A stretch of DNA of 64,000 nucleotides from Runella zeae DSM 19591 (GCF_000423565.1 NZ_AUIF01000031.1:1-64000), one strand, 5' to 3'. Shown: positions 1 through 7,500, counted from the first letter of the stretch. Numbers and translations are program-made. Notes: generated by a model not told the origin, from the sequence alone.

Positions 1-329
1 TGGTTAAATTATATCCTCAGGCTATCAAAATCAGGCTGGTTCAAGATAATTTAAACACGCATAATTTCAGTTCCTTTTATGAGACTTTACCCGCTGATGA
101 AGCCTATGAATTAGCCCAAAGGTTTGAAATCCATTATACTCCTAAATCCGCCAGTTGGCTGAATATGATAGAAATCGAATTTTCAGCCTTATCAAAGCAG
201 TGCCTTAATCGTAGAATTCCAACGCAAGATAAACTTGAATCCGAAATTGAGGCTATTGTCAAAGAACGTAATGATAAACAAATTAAAATAAAATGGCAGT
301 TTACTATTAAAATGCCCGAAGTGCCATGA
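1..329 (+). CDS. IS630-type transposase, C-terminal part (cut by left edge)
   Basis: An open frame enters from the left edge (first full codon at 3) and ends with TGA at 327-329, giving about 108 residues. It contains QDNLNTH followed by PKSASWLNMIEIEFS, which match the second Asp and the Glu of the DDE catalytic triad in IS630/Tc1-type transposases. The enzyme would cut and join the ends of its own insertion sequence. The first catalytic Asp lies outside the window, so whether the copy is intact cannot be judged. It lies directly upstream of a beheaded Uma2 gene, which suggests that insertion or a later deletion removed that gene's start. Confidence 0.8.
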   Translation, partial: VKLYPQAIKIRLVQDNLNTHNFSSFYETLPADEAYELAQRFEIHYTPKSASWLNMIEIEFSALSKQCLNRRIPTQDKLESEIEAIVKERNDKQIKIKWQFTIKMPEVP

Positions 330-365
330 ATTCAAAGTATCAATCTGTCAATCAGAGCAACTTAA

Positions 366-734
366 AATATAAAATTACTTAAATTACAATGCACTAAGAC
401 TGTTGTGCAGCCAGATATTTGTGTGATTTGTGATCCTACTAAAATTGATGAACGAGGTTGTAACGGGGTTCCTGATATGGTAATTGAAGTGTTGTCTCCT
501 TCAACGGCAAAAAAAGACCTGAACGAGAAATTTAACCTTTACGAAGAAGTAGGCATAAGCGAATATTGGATTGTATTTCCTGAGGCAAAAACCGTTAGTA
601 TTTATTTACTTGAGGACCAAAAATACGTCCTTCTGGGGCATTTTGGACACCTTCAACAACCTGGGCCATTGCAAGTTCGTACACTGCCTGAGTTGGAGGT
701 TGACTTGGAAGATGTTTTTGAAAACGTGGTTTAA
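366..734 (+). pseudogene. Uma2-family (DUF820) endonuclease-like protein, 5' end missing
   Basis: The frame is open from 366 and reads VQPDICVICDPTK, GVPDMVIEVLSPST, then KKDLNEKFNLYEEVGISEYWIV, the conserved central and C-terminal part of Uma2 proteins (PD-(D/E)XK nuclease fold). Full members are about 190 residues; only about 110 family residues remain here. The only start codon before the conserved block is a GTG at 405, and the residues encoded at 366-400 do not resemble the family. The N-terminal third is therefore lost, probably through the adjacent IS630 element. The stop codon abuts the convergent AraC gene with no gap. Function of the remnant is unlikely. Confidence 0.75.
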
Positions 735-1577
735 TCACTTATTTCTCTTTGGGGTTTCCCCGTATTTCTCTTTGTAAGCTTTAATAAAATGGGAAACACT
801 CTCATAGCCAATTTCCATACTAACTTCTGATACGTTTTTATTGGCGTTTTTGAGTAAAAAGGCCGCTTGTTCGAGGCGTTTTTGTTTAATCCAATGCGCT
901 GGAGAGGTGTGAAATTGGGCTTCAAATTCGCGTTTAAACGCGGACAAACTTCGTCCTGAGAGATGGGCTAATTCGCTTATTGTGAGCGGTTTCAGATAAT
1001 AGTTATTGAGCAGGTATTCTAAGTCTGTTTTTTGCCCTTTGTAAATATTAAACAAGATGGTTTTGAGTTGATTGGAGCCGTCGATTTCCAATAAATGAAG
1101 CAGTAATTCCTGAAACTTGAGTCGTAAAAACTGATTCAAGTAGGGCGTTTGTGAGTTGAAATAGGGAAAAAGGGAATCAATGAACTTTTCAAAGGCCGAA
1201 GAGGACTGTAACGCCAAAATAGGCTGAGGGTTTTCGACGTCGGCTTTGTCGAACAACGATTGGTTTTGGCTTACAAACTCTTTCAGTAGTTTTTCATGAA
1301 AGAAAAAAACAAGGCTGCGGTAATCGCTTCCGATGGATTCGTTCATGGAATAGCAGCCCCGTTGGAAAAATAAAATTTGTCCTTTGCGCACGTGCAGGTC
1401 TTGGTTGGGGGAGATAAATTTCTTTTCTCCTTCCAGCACTACAACGACGGCGTGTTCTTCAAAGAAAATCTCGTTACGCTCGGGATACACGTCGCTTCGG
1501 TAGGCCACAAAAGTCGTGTCCTGAATTTTCAGAGACTGAAACTGTTGGGCGCTGATGGAAGAAGGGACGCGAAGCAT
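735..1577 (-). CDS. AraC-family transcriptional regulator
   Basis: This 280-residue protein has the two-part plan of AraC regulators. Residues 1-130 look like a cupin-type sensor half (EEHAVVVVLEGEKKF, FFQRGCYSMNES). Residues about 180-278 form the double helix-turn-helix, with LTISELAHLSGRSLSAFKREF and VSEVSMEIGYESVSHFIKAYKEKYG as its recognition parts. It should act as a cytoplasmic DNA-binding activator responding to a small ligand, which is unknown. It is transcribed alone, convergent with the Uma2 remnant, and a palindromic repeat array lies just upstream of its start. The family is certain; the targets are not. Confidence 0.9.
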   Translation of the reverse strand: MLRVPSSISAQQFQSLKIQDTTFVAYRSDVYPERNEIFFEEHAVVVVLEGEKKFISPNQDLHVRKGQILFFQRGCYSMNESIGSDYRSLVFFFHEKLLKEFVSQNQSLFDKADVENPQPILALQSSSAFEKFIDSLFPYFNSQTPYLNQFLRLKFQELLLHLLEIDGSNQLKTILFNIYKGQKTDLEYLLNNYYLKPLTISELAHLSGRSLSAFKREFEAQFHTSPAHWIKQKRLEQAAFLLKNANKNVSEVSMEIGYESVSHFIKAYKEKYGETPKRNK

Positions 1578-1606
1578 GGGGGAAAGTTAATCGTTATTAG
1601 TTAATT

Positions 1607-1853
1607 GTAACGTCGGCAGGGTTCAGCCGGCAGTGATTATAAACCCTGCCGAATTGAAACGTCGGCAGGGTTTAGCCGGCAGTGATTATAAACCCTACCG
1701 AATTGTAACGTCGGCAGGGTTCAGCTGGCAATGATTACAAAAACCCTGCCGACGTTTATTAGTGGGTTCAGCTGGCAATGATTACAAAAACCCTGCCGAC
1801 GTTTATTAGTGGGTTCAGCCGGCAATAATTACAAACCCTGCCGACGTTTATCA
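1607..1853. repeat. Five-unit tandem array of palindromic repeats (47-49 bp period)
   Basis: The block GGTTCAGCCGGCA and close variants begins at 1620, 1669, 1718, 1765 and 1812, so the spacing is 49, 49, 47 and 47 bp. Each unit carries arms of the form CGGCAGGGTT and AACCCTGCCG around a core of about 20 bp, so each can fold as a hairpin on either strand. Units differ by point changes (CCGGCAGTGATTATA versus CTGGCAATGATTACA), so the array is diverged rather than freshly amplified. There are no unique spacers. It lies upstream of the AraC gene and touches the stop codon of the preceding small gene. Confidence 0.9.
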
Positions 1854-2069
1854 GTTAAACGCACCGCCTTTTTTCAGAGACTCGTATTCATTGCCGATGG
1901 CTTTGTATTGGGATACCAAAAACTTCTGTAACTCTTCATTAAACACTTTTTTATCGTCATCAGACAATGTGTCGTACAAATCTTTCAACTCTTGGTTGAT
2001 AGCAGCTTTCTCGGCTTCGTCGCGGGCATTGATGGCGCGTACGTGGTATTTTCTGAAATCAAAGTTCAT
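1851..2069 (-). CDS. Small conserved-looking hypothetical protein (72 aa)
   Basis: A 72-residue acidic, helix-rich soluble protein beginning MNFDFRKYHVRAINARDEAEK, with no signal peptide or membrane segment. I do not recognise a family. Its ATG (2067-2069) overlaps the end of the preceding 45-codon gene by 11 bp, the same overlap as between that gene and the antitoxin-like gene before it. The three are probably one transcript read by coupled translation. The stop lies at the edge of the palindromic repeat array. It could be an accessory part of a degenerate toxin-antitoxin locus or unrelated; the sequence does not decide. Confidence 0.6.
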   Translation of the reverse strand: MNFDFRKYHVRAINARDEAEKAAINQELKDLYDTLSDDDKKVFNEELQKFLVSQYKAIGNEYESLKKGGAFN

Positions 2070-2196
2070 TTTCTATCTCTTCAATCAATTTTTTTAATTC
2101 TTTATCAGTAAGTGTACTTTGTTCTGATTTATCATAAATATCAGCTAGATACACTCGATTATTTAGAAAAACTACTACTGTTATCTCAAAGCTCAT
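2059..2196 (-). CDS. 45-aa protein resembling the C-terminus of a RelE/ParE toxin
   Basis: A short frame (ATG 2194-2196, TGA 2059-2061) encodes 45 residues, including RVYLADIYDKSEQSTLTDKELKKLI. This resembles the last strand and helix of Bacteroidota RelE/ParE toxins, which often end in a pattern like IYLLDIYDKSEKxxLSDKELK. A full toxin is about 100-110 residues, so the N-terminal half is missing. It overlaps an antitoxin-like gene by 11 bp upstream and the 72-aa gene by 11 bp downstream. It may be a toxin remnant that kept translational coupling. The match is from memory of the family, not a search. Confidence 0.5.
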   Translation of the reverse strand: MSFEITVVVFLNNRVYLADIYDKSEQSTLTDKELKKLIEEIENEL

Positions 2197-2398
2197 TGAG
2201 GAAATCTTCGATGGTTTTGGATGGGAGTTTGCCAGCCTCCATTTTCTTGACCTGATTGATAGAAGATTTCAAACGTTTTTTCCAATATAGTCTTACTTTC
2301 ATTTGCTCATACTGACGACTGTATCGCTCCCATTCTTCAACTGGCATCTGAACAACTCTTCCTTGAGAAGTATCTATTTCTTTTAAATGGAGTTTCAT
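2186..2398 (-). CDS. Antitoxin-like small protein (70 aa)
   Basis: A 70-residue charged, helical protein: MKLHLKEIDTSQGRVVQMPVEEWER, a basic middle (RLYWKKRLKSSINQVKKM), then a short C-terminal tail TIEDFLNEL. Size, composition and position before a toxin-like fragment suggest a type II antitoxin of the kind found with RelE/ParE toxins in Bacteroidota, though no DNA-binding fold is obvious. It is first in the overlapping trio running to 1851. It starts only 13 bp after the ilvA stop, so it may also receive read-through from ilvA. The antitoxin call rests mainly on context. Confidence 0.5.
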   Translation of the reverse strand: MKLHLKEIDTSQGRVVQMPVEEWERYSRQYEQMKVRLYWKKRLKSSINQVKKMEAGKLPSKTIEDFLNEL

Positions 2399-2411
2399 GC
2401 TCTTTTAAAGT

Positions 2412-3695
2412 TTATATCAAAAACTCAAACAAATCAGGTTTATTATTGATGTATTCAAACTGAATATTGTGCTCTTTCATGCGGGCTAAAAGCGGCTCGA
2501 AATCTTCTTTGTGACGTAGTTCGATACCTACCAAAGCAGGCCCACGTTCACGCGCGGTTTTTTTAGAATATTCAAAGTGGGCAATGTCATCGTTGGGGCC
2601 AAGTACGTGGTTTAAAAACTCTTTAAACGCGCCCGAACGCTGCGGAAAGCGAATGATAAAGTAATGTTTTAGTCCTTCGTACAGGAGCGAACGCTCTTTG
2701 ATTTCTTCGGTGCGCGTGATGTCGTTATTGCCACCTCCAATCAATAACACCACATCTTTGCCTTTGATTTCGTCTTTGATTTGGTCAAGGGCGGCTACGG
2801 TAAGTGCTCCTGCGGGCTCAACCACAATGGCCTCTTCGTTGTACAGTTGCAAAATCGTGGAGCAGACTTTCCCTTCGGGAATTAGCAAAATATCGTCCAA
2901 ATTTTTGCGACACACCTCGAATGTATGTTCTCCTGCGCGTTTGACGGCGGCACCGTCCACAAACTTATCAATGTTGTCGAGCGTAACGACGTGTCCCTCT
3001 TTAATAGCGGTGTGCATCGTGGGAGAACCTACGGGTTCTACGCCAATCAGCTTAGTGGCGGGACTAAGTTGTTTAAAAACGGTGGTCACGCCAGAAGCTA
3101 GTCCACCGCCACCGATAGCAAAAAGTAAGTAGTCTATTTTGAAGTCGGCATCGCGGAAAATTTCCAAACCTACGGTTCCTTGTCCTTCCATCACCTGCAC
3201 GTCGTCAAAAGGGTGAATGAATGTAGCGGCGTGGGCTTCGCAAAAATGCTTCGCAGCGTGATAGGCGTCATCGTAGGTATCGCCGTGGAGGACTACTTCA
3301 ATCTGGTTTTTTCCAAACAACTTCACCTGTTTTACTTTTTGAGCAGGGGTCGTGCTGGGCATAAAAATAGTGCCACGGACTTGCATCTTATTGCAAGCAT
3401 ACGCCACTCCTTGCGCGTGGTTTCCTGCACTGGCACATACGACTCCTTTTTCGAGGGCTTCGGCCGATAAACTGGCCATTTTGTTGTACGCTCCCCTGAT
3501 TTTGTACGAACGAACCACTTGCAAGTCTTCTCGCTTGAAATAGATATTGGCTTCGTAACGCTCCGAAAAGTTGAGATTAAGCTCTAAGTCGGTGTGTTTG
3601 GCGACTTTACGAATGCGTTCGGCAGCTTGTAATATATTGTCGAACGTCGGAAAATCGGCATTTTTGGCTTTATGTTTTTCGGGTGCAAGGCTCAT
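2412..3695 (-). CDS. ilvA: Threonine dehydratase (biosynthetic, ilvA type)
   Basis: A 427-residue PLP enzyme that deaminates threonine to 2-oxobutanoate, the committed step to isoleucine. The PLP lysine is in RSYKIRGAYNK (about residue 65), the phosphate-cradling loop is AIGGGGLASG (about 190-200), and a single ACT-like regulatory domain occupies about residues 335-427. This matches the shorter one-domain biosynthetic form rather than the two-domain E. coli enzyme. It begins 12 bp after higA with no terminator between, so it appears to share the higBA promoter instead of the ilvDBNC leader. The neighbouring ilv genes support a biosynthetic rather than catabolic role. Confidence 0.95.
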   Translation of the reverse strand: MSLAPEKHKAKNADFPTFDNILQAAERIRKVAKHTDLELNLNFSERYEANIYFKREDLQVVRSYKIRGAYNKMASLSAEALEKGVVCASAGNHAQGVAYACNKMQVRGTIFMPSTTPAQKVKQVKLFGKNQIEVVLHGDTYDDAYHAAKHFCEAHAATFIHPFDDVQVMEGQGTVGLEIFRDADFKIDYLLFAIGGGGLASGVTTVFKQLSPATKLIGVEPVGSPTMHTAIKEGHVVTLDNIDKFVDGAAVKRAGEHTFEVCRKNLDDILLIPEGKVCSTILQLYNEEAIVVEPAGALTVAALDQIKDEIKGKDVVLLIGGGNNDITRTEEIKERSLLYEGLKHYFIIRFPQRSGAFKEFLNHVLGPNDDIAHFEYSKKTARERGPALVGIELRHKEDFEPLLARMKEHNIQFEYINNKPDLFEFLI

Positions 3696-3707
3696 GACAT
3701 TGTAGTT

Positions 3708-4067
3708 TTAATAAGATGAAATCAAAGCTTCGGCAGGAATGTTTAAGGAATTATGAAGCTTTCTTATCATTGAAAGACTAAGTTTGCGTCTCCCGCTTAA
3801 AATATCAGATTTACGACTTCTGTTACCTAAAATTTTGTTTAAATCACTCTCCTTCATCCCCAATTGGTCTAAACGGAACTTGATTGCTTCAATGGGATGC
3901 GGCGGTCCAATAGGGTGCCTTTGCCGTTCATATTCTTTTACTAACAATGTCAATATCTCAAACTCAGCTTCTTCTTCTGATTCTGCTGAAATATCAGTTT
4001 GTATAAGTTCGTAAAGACGCTCTAATACTATTTCGTATTGAGCTTCTGTTTTAATCGGCTTTAACAT
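3708..4067 (-). CDS. higA: HigA-type antitoxin (XRE family)
   Basis: A 119-residue protein with an N-terminal acidic helical half and a C-terminal XRE helix-turn-helix (about 60-112: AIKFRLDQLGMKESDLNKILGNRSRKSDILSGRRKLSLSMI, with the motif broken across several helices). HigA proteins bind the HigB RNase and repress their own operon. The gene follows higB with a 17-bp overlap, the toxin-first order typical of hig loci. It is followed after 12 bp by ilvA. An inverted repeat over the promoter (4383-4399) is a plausible operator. Confidence 0.85.
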   Translation of the reverse strand: MLKPIKTEAQYEIVLERLYELIQTDISAESEEEAEFEILTLLVKEYERQRHPIGPPHPIEAIKFRLDQLGMKESDLNKILGNRSRKSDILSGRRKLSLSMIRKLHNSLNIPAEALISSY

Positions 4068-4362
4068 ATCTTATAGTTTTAGCATCAATTTTATCGTACT
4101 CTTGGTGCGTATCTACCCAAACAATGAAAACGGTTTGGAGACGATATTCTATATCTACCAATAAACGGTATCTGTTTCCATGAATATTAAAAACAACTCG
4201 CTTATTCGTTACGATAGAAGCACTCCGATACTGCTGTTTAAGCTCGTTGGGCGATAGCCAAACGGCCTTTTCTGCTTCAGCAAACCATGCTTTCAAGGGG
4301 TGTTCGGCCAATAGTTCTTTTTCCCAATATGACTTCAATGTTTTTATGGCAACCACTCTCAT
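4051..4362 (-). CDS. higB: HigB-type toxin (mRNA interferase)
   Basis: A 103-residue protein of the HigB toxin family: MRVVAIKTLKSYWEKE, LKAWFAEAEKAVWLSPNELKQQYRSASIV, then NKRVVFNIHGNRYRLLVDIEY and FIVWVDTHQEYDKID. This order of helices and strands, with the final HxxYDKID block, is characteristic of HigB proteins that cut mRNA on the ribosome. It is first in higB-higA-ilvA, downstream of the ilvC terminator. All conserved blocks are present, so it is probably active. A near-consensus TATATTTG box lies 6-13 bp upstream of the ATG. Confidence 0.85.
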   Translation of the reverse strand: MRVVAIKTLKSYWEKELLAEHPLKAWFAEAEKAVWLSPNELKQQYRSASIVTNKRVVFNIHGNRYRLLVDIEYRLQTVFIVWVDTHQEYDKIDAKTIRYVKAD

Positions 4363-4367
4363 ATCAA

Positions 4368-4399
4368 CAAATATACAAAATTGTAACCATTTTGGTTGC
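4368..4399 (-). promoter_or_regulatory. Candidate higBA promoter and HigA operator
   Basis: On the minus strand TATATTTG (4368-4375) matches the Bacteroidota -7 consensus TAnnTTTG just before higB. Immediately upstream, GTAACC (4383-4388) and GGTTGC (4394-4399) form an imperfect inverted repeat around ATTTT. HigA-type antitoxins usually bind such palindromes over their own promoter. No clear -33 TTTG is visible, so activity is inferred. Confidence 0.45.
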
Positions 4400-4405
4400 G
4401 TTTTT

Positions 4406-4438
4406 ATAAAAAAGACGAGTAAGCTAACTTACTCGTCT
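4406..4438 (-). terminator. Intrinsic terminator after ilvC
   Basis: AGACGAGTAAG (4413-4423) and CTTACTCGTCT (4428-4438) form a perfect 11-bp stem with a 4-base loop. Read on the minus strand it is followed by seven T residues, so it should end the ilvD-to-ilvC transcript about 30 bp past the ilvC stop. It separates the attenuated ilv operon from higBA-ilvA. Confidence 0.85.
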
Positions 4439-4466
4439 ACAGATATTAAAAGTTTAATTATGTATT

Positions 4467-5510
4467 TTAATTGCGCTCAGGACGCAAGCTGCGAACGGCA
4501 GCACCTGCCTGCCACATTTCAGAGTCGCGAAGCTCGGCCAATTCTACTTCGAGTTTCTCGCGATAGTCTGGTTGTGAGTTACGAGTGATAGAGATGTTGG
4601 CTTGCTCACCTGATTTTACTGAGTTGTACAACTGTTGGAACACAGGCTTAGTAGCTTCTTTGAAAGGCTTCCACCAGTCAAGCGCACCACGTTGAGCGGT
4701 TGTTGAGCAGTTAGCATACATCCAGTCCATTCCGTTTTCGGCTACGAGTGGCATCAATGATTGTGTCAATTCTTCTACCGTTTCGTTGAAAGCTTCAGAT
4801 GGAGAGTGGCCGTTTTCGCGCAATACTTCGTACTGAGCCGCGAAAATACCTTGGATAGCCCCCATCAATGTACCACGCTCACCGGTAAGGTCAGACGTTA
4901 CTTCACGGTAGAAATCGGTTTCAAACAAATAGCCAGAGCCTACGCCGATACCCATAGCGATACATTTCGTACGCGCTTCGCCAGTGGCATTTTGGAACAC
5001 CGCAAACGATGAGTTAAGACCTTTTCCTTCTACAAACAAACGACGAAGAGAAGTACCTGAGCCCTTAGGAGCTACCAAAAATACATCTACATCAGCAGGA
5101 GGAACGATGCCCGTTTGGTCTTTGTACGTAACACCGAATCCGTGTGAGAAATACAACGACTTACCAGCAGTCAAATATTTTTTAACGGTTGGCCACAATT
5201 CGATTTGGGCTGCATCCGACAACAAGAAACAAATAATAGTACCTTTTTCGAGAGCTTCCTCAATTTCAAATAGCGTTTCGCCAGGCACCCAGCCGTCAGC
5301 CACGGCTTTGTCGTATGTTTTTCCTTTACGCTGCCCAACGATGACATTGAAGCCGTTGTCGCGCATGTTAAGACTCTGACCTGGACCTTGTACACCGTAT
5401 CCAATAACGGCGATAGTTTCATTTGCTAATACTTCACGTGCTTTTTCAAGAGGAAATTCTTCGCGGGTTACTACTTCTTCTACTGTCCCGCCGAAATTAA
5501 TCTGTGCCAT
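4467..5510 (-). CDS. ilvC: Ketol-acid reductoisomerase
   Basis: This enzyme rearranges and reduces acetolactate and acetohydroxybutyrate with NADPH and Mg2+, the second common step to valine and isoleucine. The Rossmann motif IAVIGYGVQGPGQS follows after about 35 residues, and the C-terminal helical knotted domain contains the metal-binding acidic helices (ETDFYREVTSDLTGERG). I chose the ATG at 5508-5510 (MAQINFGGTVEEV), giving 347 residues. A longer reading to 5627 adds 39 residues that run into the methyltransferase gene and do not resemble the family. It is last in the ilvD operon, 38 bp after the methyltransferase, and ends at a strong terminator. Confidence 0.95.
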   Translation of the reverse strand: MAQINFGGTVEEVVTREEFPLEKAREVLANETIAVIGYGVQGPGQSLNMRDNGFNVIVGQRKGKTYDKAVADGWVPGETLFEIEEALEKGTIICFLLSDAAQIELWPTVKKYLTAGKSLYFSHGFGVTYKDQTGIVPPADVDVFLVAPKGSGTSLRRLFVEGKGLNSSFAVFQNATGEARTKCIAMGIGVGSGYLFETDFYREVTSDLTGERGTLMGAIQGIFAAQYEVLRENGHSPSEAFNETVEELTQSLMPLVAENGMDWMYANCSTTAQRGALDWWKPFKEATKPVFQQLYNSVKSGEQANISITRNSQPDYREKLEVELAELRDSEMWQAGAAVRSLRPERN

Positions 5511-5548
5511 TGATTGATTGGTTTGTTTGGGTAATACAACTGAATATG

Positions 5549-6307
5549 TTAAACTTTTTTTGTCTTTTGCCACGTAAGCAAGGCCGACACGCCCACAAAT
5601 AATCTTATTTTTCTCTGAATGAGCCAATCTTCGGTTTTGAAAATAGTTTTAAATATTTTCTGGAAAATAGGGCCATTCATTATCGTAAAATCCGAACCTG
5701 CTTCTTCTATTTTTCGCTGATGTAAGGGCAATATTTTGGACAAAAGACGAAAAAATGCAATTGGAAAAAACAGCCAAAAGTTGAAATATGTATTGAAAAC
5801 AATCTTACCGTCTCCTTCAAAAATCTTCTTCAACATTCTCATATCATACCTTCTGACATGGTGATTCACCTCATCGTGTTGGTTCCATAAAAACATAAAC
5901 GCCGGTACTGTCACGCTTACTAGTCCTTCAGGTTTGCAGACTCGTTTCATCTCTGAAACAGCCAAAGTATGGTCTTCCACATGTTCAATTACATCAAAAG
6001 CGCACACTAAATCATACTTTTCTGATTCGAAAGGTAATTCCAAAATCGACCCTTGAACGATATCGATAGGGACATTTGCCTTCGTAAATTCATAACACTC
6101 TTGGTCGTATTCTACAGACTTGACGTTACCAAACTCCATTAATAGCTCCGACGTTCGACCAGTAGCTACCCCAATATTCAAAATTTGGAGAGGTCTTTTG
6201 AATGGTAAATTTTGGCGGAGATGATTCATCAATATCTGGTTACGAACCAAAAACCACCAATGCTCGCGCTCGATAGCATAGTACTCCTGATAATAAGATG
6301 ATTGCAT
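5549..6307 (-). CDS. Class I SAM-dependent methyltransferase
   Basis: A 252-residue protein with the Methyltransf_11-type core: motif I LNIGVATGRTSELL (about 42-55), an acidic strand end VEYDQECYEF, and YDLVCAFDVIEHVEDH (about 100-115). The N-terminal SYYQEYYAIEREHWWF block is common in methyltransferases of glycan or lipid pathways. The target is unknown. It starts 3 bp after the membrane-protein gene and lies between ilvN and ilvC, so it is co-transcribed with amino-acid genes. That pairing suggests envelope-lipid or surface-sugar modification by the two genes together, which is inference. Confidence 0.85.
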   Translation of the reverse strand: MQSSYYQEYYAIEREHWWFLVRNQILMNHLRQNLPFKRPLQILNIGVATGRTSELLMEFGNVKSVEYDQECYEFTKANVPIDIVQGSILELPFESEKYDLVCAFDVIEHVEDHTLAVSEMKRVCKPEGLVSVTVPAFMFLWNQHDEVNHHVRRYDMRMLKKIFEGDGKIVFNTYFNFWLFFPIAFFRLLSKILPLHQRKIEEAGSDFTIMNGPIFQKIFKTIFKTEDWLIQRKIRLFVGVSALLTWQKTKKV

Positions 6308-6310
6308 ATT

Positions 6311-7450
6311 TTATGGAAAGGACATTGGCAACATCAGGGATAATAGCGTACTTACTATTAACAGATACCTTAGTTCTTTTTGAGCAATATGTTCTTTTAA
6401 AATCATAAGTAAGAAAAAGAACATACAAAACCCAAACGACAAAGAACGTGTACCATCGGCAACCATGATTGCAATCGCCCCTGTGGCCAACATACATCCT
6501 CCAAGCAATACCAACATCCACCAATCCCGCCTCAATACAAGCACGGTAATACCAGCAAATATCAATAACCAAAAACCTTCTAAACCTCTCGTAAACTTAT
6601 CTCCAATAATACTCAAGCTCCAAGTGATGGTCTTACGAGAGAGATCATTGTCGTGCCCCACTTTAAGACCATAATTAGAAGCTAGCCAACTTCTCACAAC
6701 TATATACAAGCCTGCACTTATCACTAATACAATGGCAGACAACGGAATCAGTTTTAAATTTAATTTCCCTTGTTTAATCCAATTTTGCACCAATGGCATT
6801 AAATATAATAAGCCAATGTAAGTAGAATTGATAATGGCACGCTCATCGCACCAAAATGCCAATTGTGAAAAAAGCAGAATCAACAGGGGGTTTCGGTAAT
6901 ACCACATCAAAATCATGAAACAAAAGGGAAAAATGTCGCAATGTCCCAAAAAATTGATGTAAAAATTGGCCCCTGCATAAATAGCCGTAAAACCCGTAAT
7001 GAAATAAAAAGTCAGTATTTTGTCTTTTAGGATTCCGTACACTACCTCTATCACAAACCACAAGAATAAAAGCCCCATCAACACATGTAGCACATAAAGA
7101 CCAGCCACATTAAGATGTAGTACTCTAGCGATGAGCGGAATAGTAATACGAAAAGTCTGATTGGCTTCGTGCGAGCCCGCTTCATAGTCTTGGGGAGTGA
7201 AAGGATCTGCGCCTTGCTTAATAATGTCATCCCAAAAAAAACCACCAATCGAACCCGGATGCCTCATCTCTTGGTACAAATTTCGCAGGCCCTTATCGAC
7301 CAAAATAAAATTAAATGCCAAAAGCGTGGTTGTCGATATAGCCAATGCCAAAAACAAAAGCCTAACTTTCCAAAATTTATTGTCAAAGAACGGTTTTAAT
7401 TTTGATTCTAACTCATTGAAAGGAGTAGCAAGCGATTGCAGAGGTTTCAT
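6311..7450 (-). CDS. Polytopic inner-membrane protein, unknown function
   Basis: About 379 residues if it starts at the ATG 7448-7450 (MKPLQSLATPFNELESK). A reading from 7477 would add nine residues. I estimate about nine transmembrane helices, the first near residues 29-50, then a soluble loop of about 60 residues containing DPFTPQDYEAGSHEANQTFR before the rest. The size and first external loop recall GT-C-type glycosyltransferases and wzy-like polymerases, but no diagnostic motif is visible, so I leave the function open. The methyltransferase 3 bp downstream is probably its partner. It follows ilvN after 150 bp. Confidence 0.7.
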   Translation of the reverse strand: MKPLQSLATPFNELESKLKPFFDNKFWKVRLLFLALAISTTTLLAFNFILVDKGLRNLYQEMRHPGSIGGFFWDDIIKQGADPFTPQDYEAGSHEANQTFRITIPLIARVLHLNVAGLYVLHVLMGLLFLWFVIEVVYGILKDKILTFYFITGFTAIYAGANFYINFLGHCDIFPFCFMILMWYYRNPLLILLFSQLAFWCDERAIINSTYIGLLYLMPLVQNWIKQGKLNLKLIPLSAIVLVISAGLYIVVRSWLASNYGLKVGHDNDLSRKTITWSLSIIGDKFTRGLEGFWLLIFAGITVLVLRRDWWMLVLLGGCMLATGAIAIMVADGTRSLSFGFCMFFFLLMILKEHIAQKELRYLLIVSTLLSLMLPMSFP

Positions 7451-7469
7451 GGAATAACATTTACGTGCG

Positions 7470-7500
7470 CTTTTCAAGGGTTTTTAATATTCTTGAAAAG
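7470..7500. repeat. Inverted repeat in the ilvN-membrane protein gap
   Basis: CTTTTCAAG (7470-7478) and CTTGAAAAG (7492-7500) are perfect 9-bp arms with a 13-bp loop. No T-run follows on the minus strand, so it is not a good terminator; it may be an mRNA processing or regulatory structure. Confidence 0.4.

Noticed and set aside
1607-1853. CRISPR-like repeat array
   Set aside because: The period is regular, but there are no unique spacers: the whole unit including the core is repeated, and no cas genes lie near.
4984-5379. A 131-codon frame opposite ilvC
   Set aside because: It is the antisense shadow of a strongly conserved gene and shows no independent features.
5511-5627. Longer ilvC start giving a 39-residue N-terminal extension
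   Set aside because: The extra residues do not resemble ketol-acid reductoisomerases and overlap the methyltransferase gene; the ATG at 5508-5510 gives the normal N-terminus.
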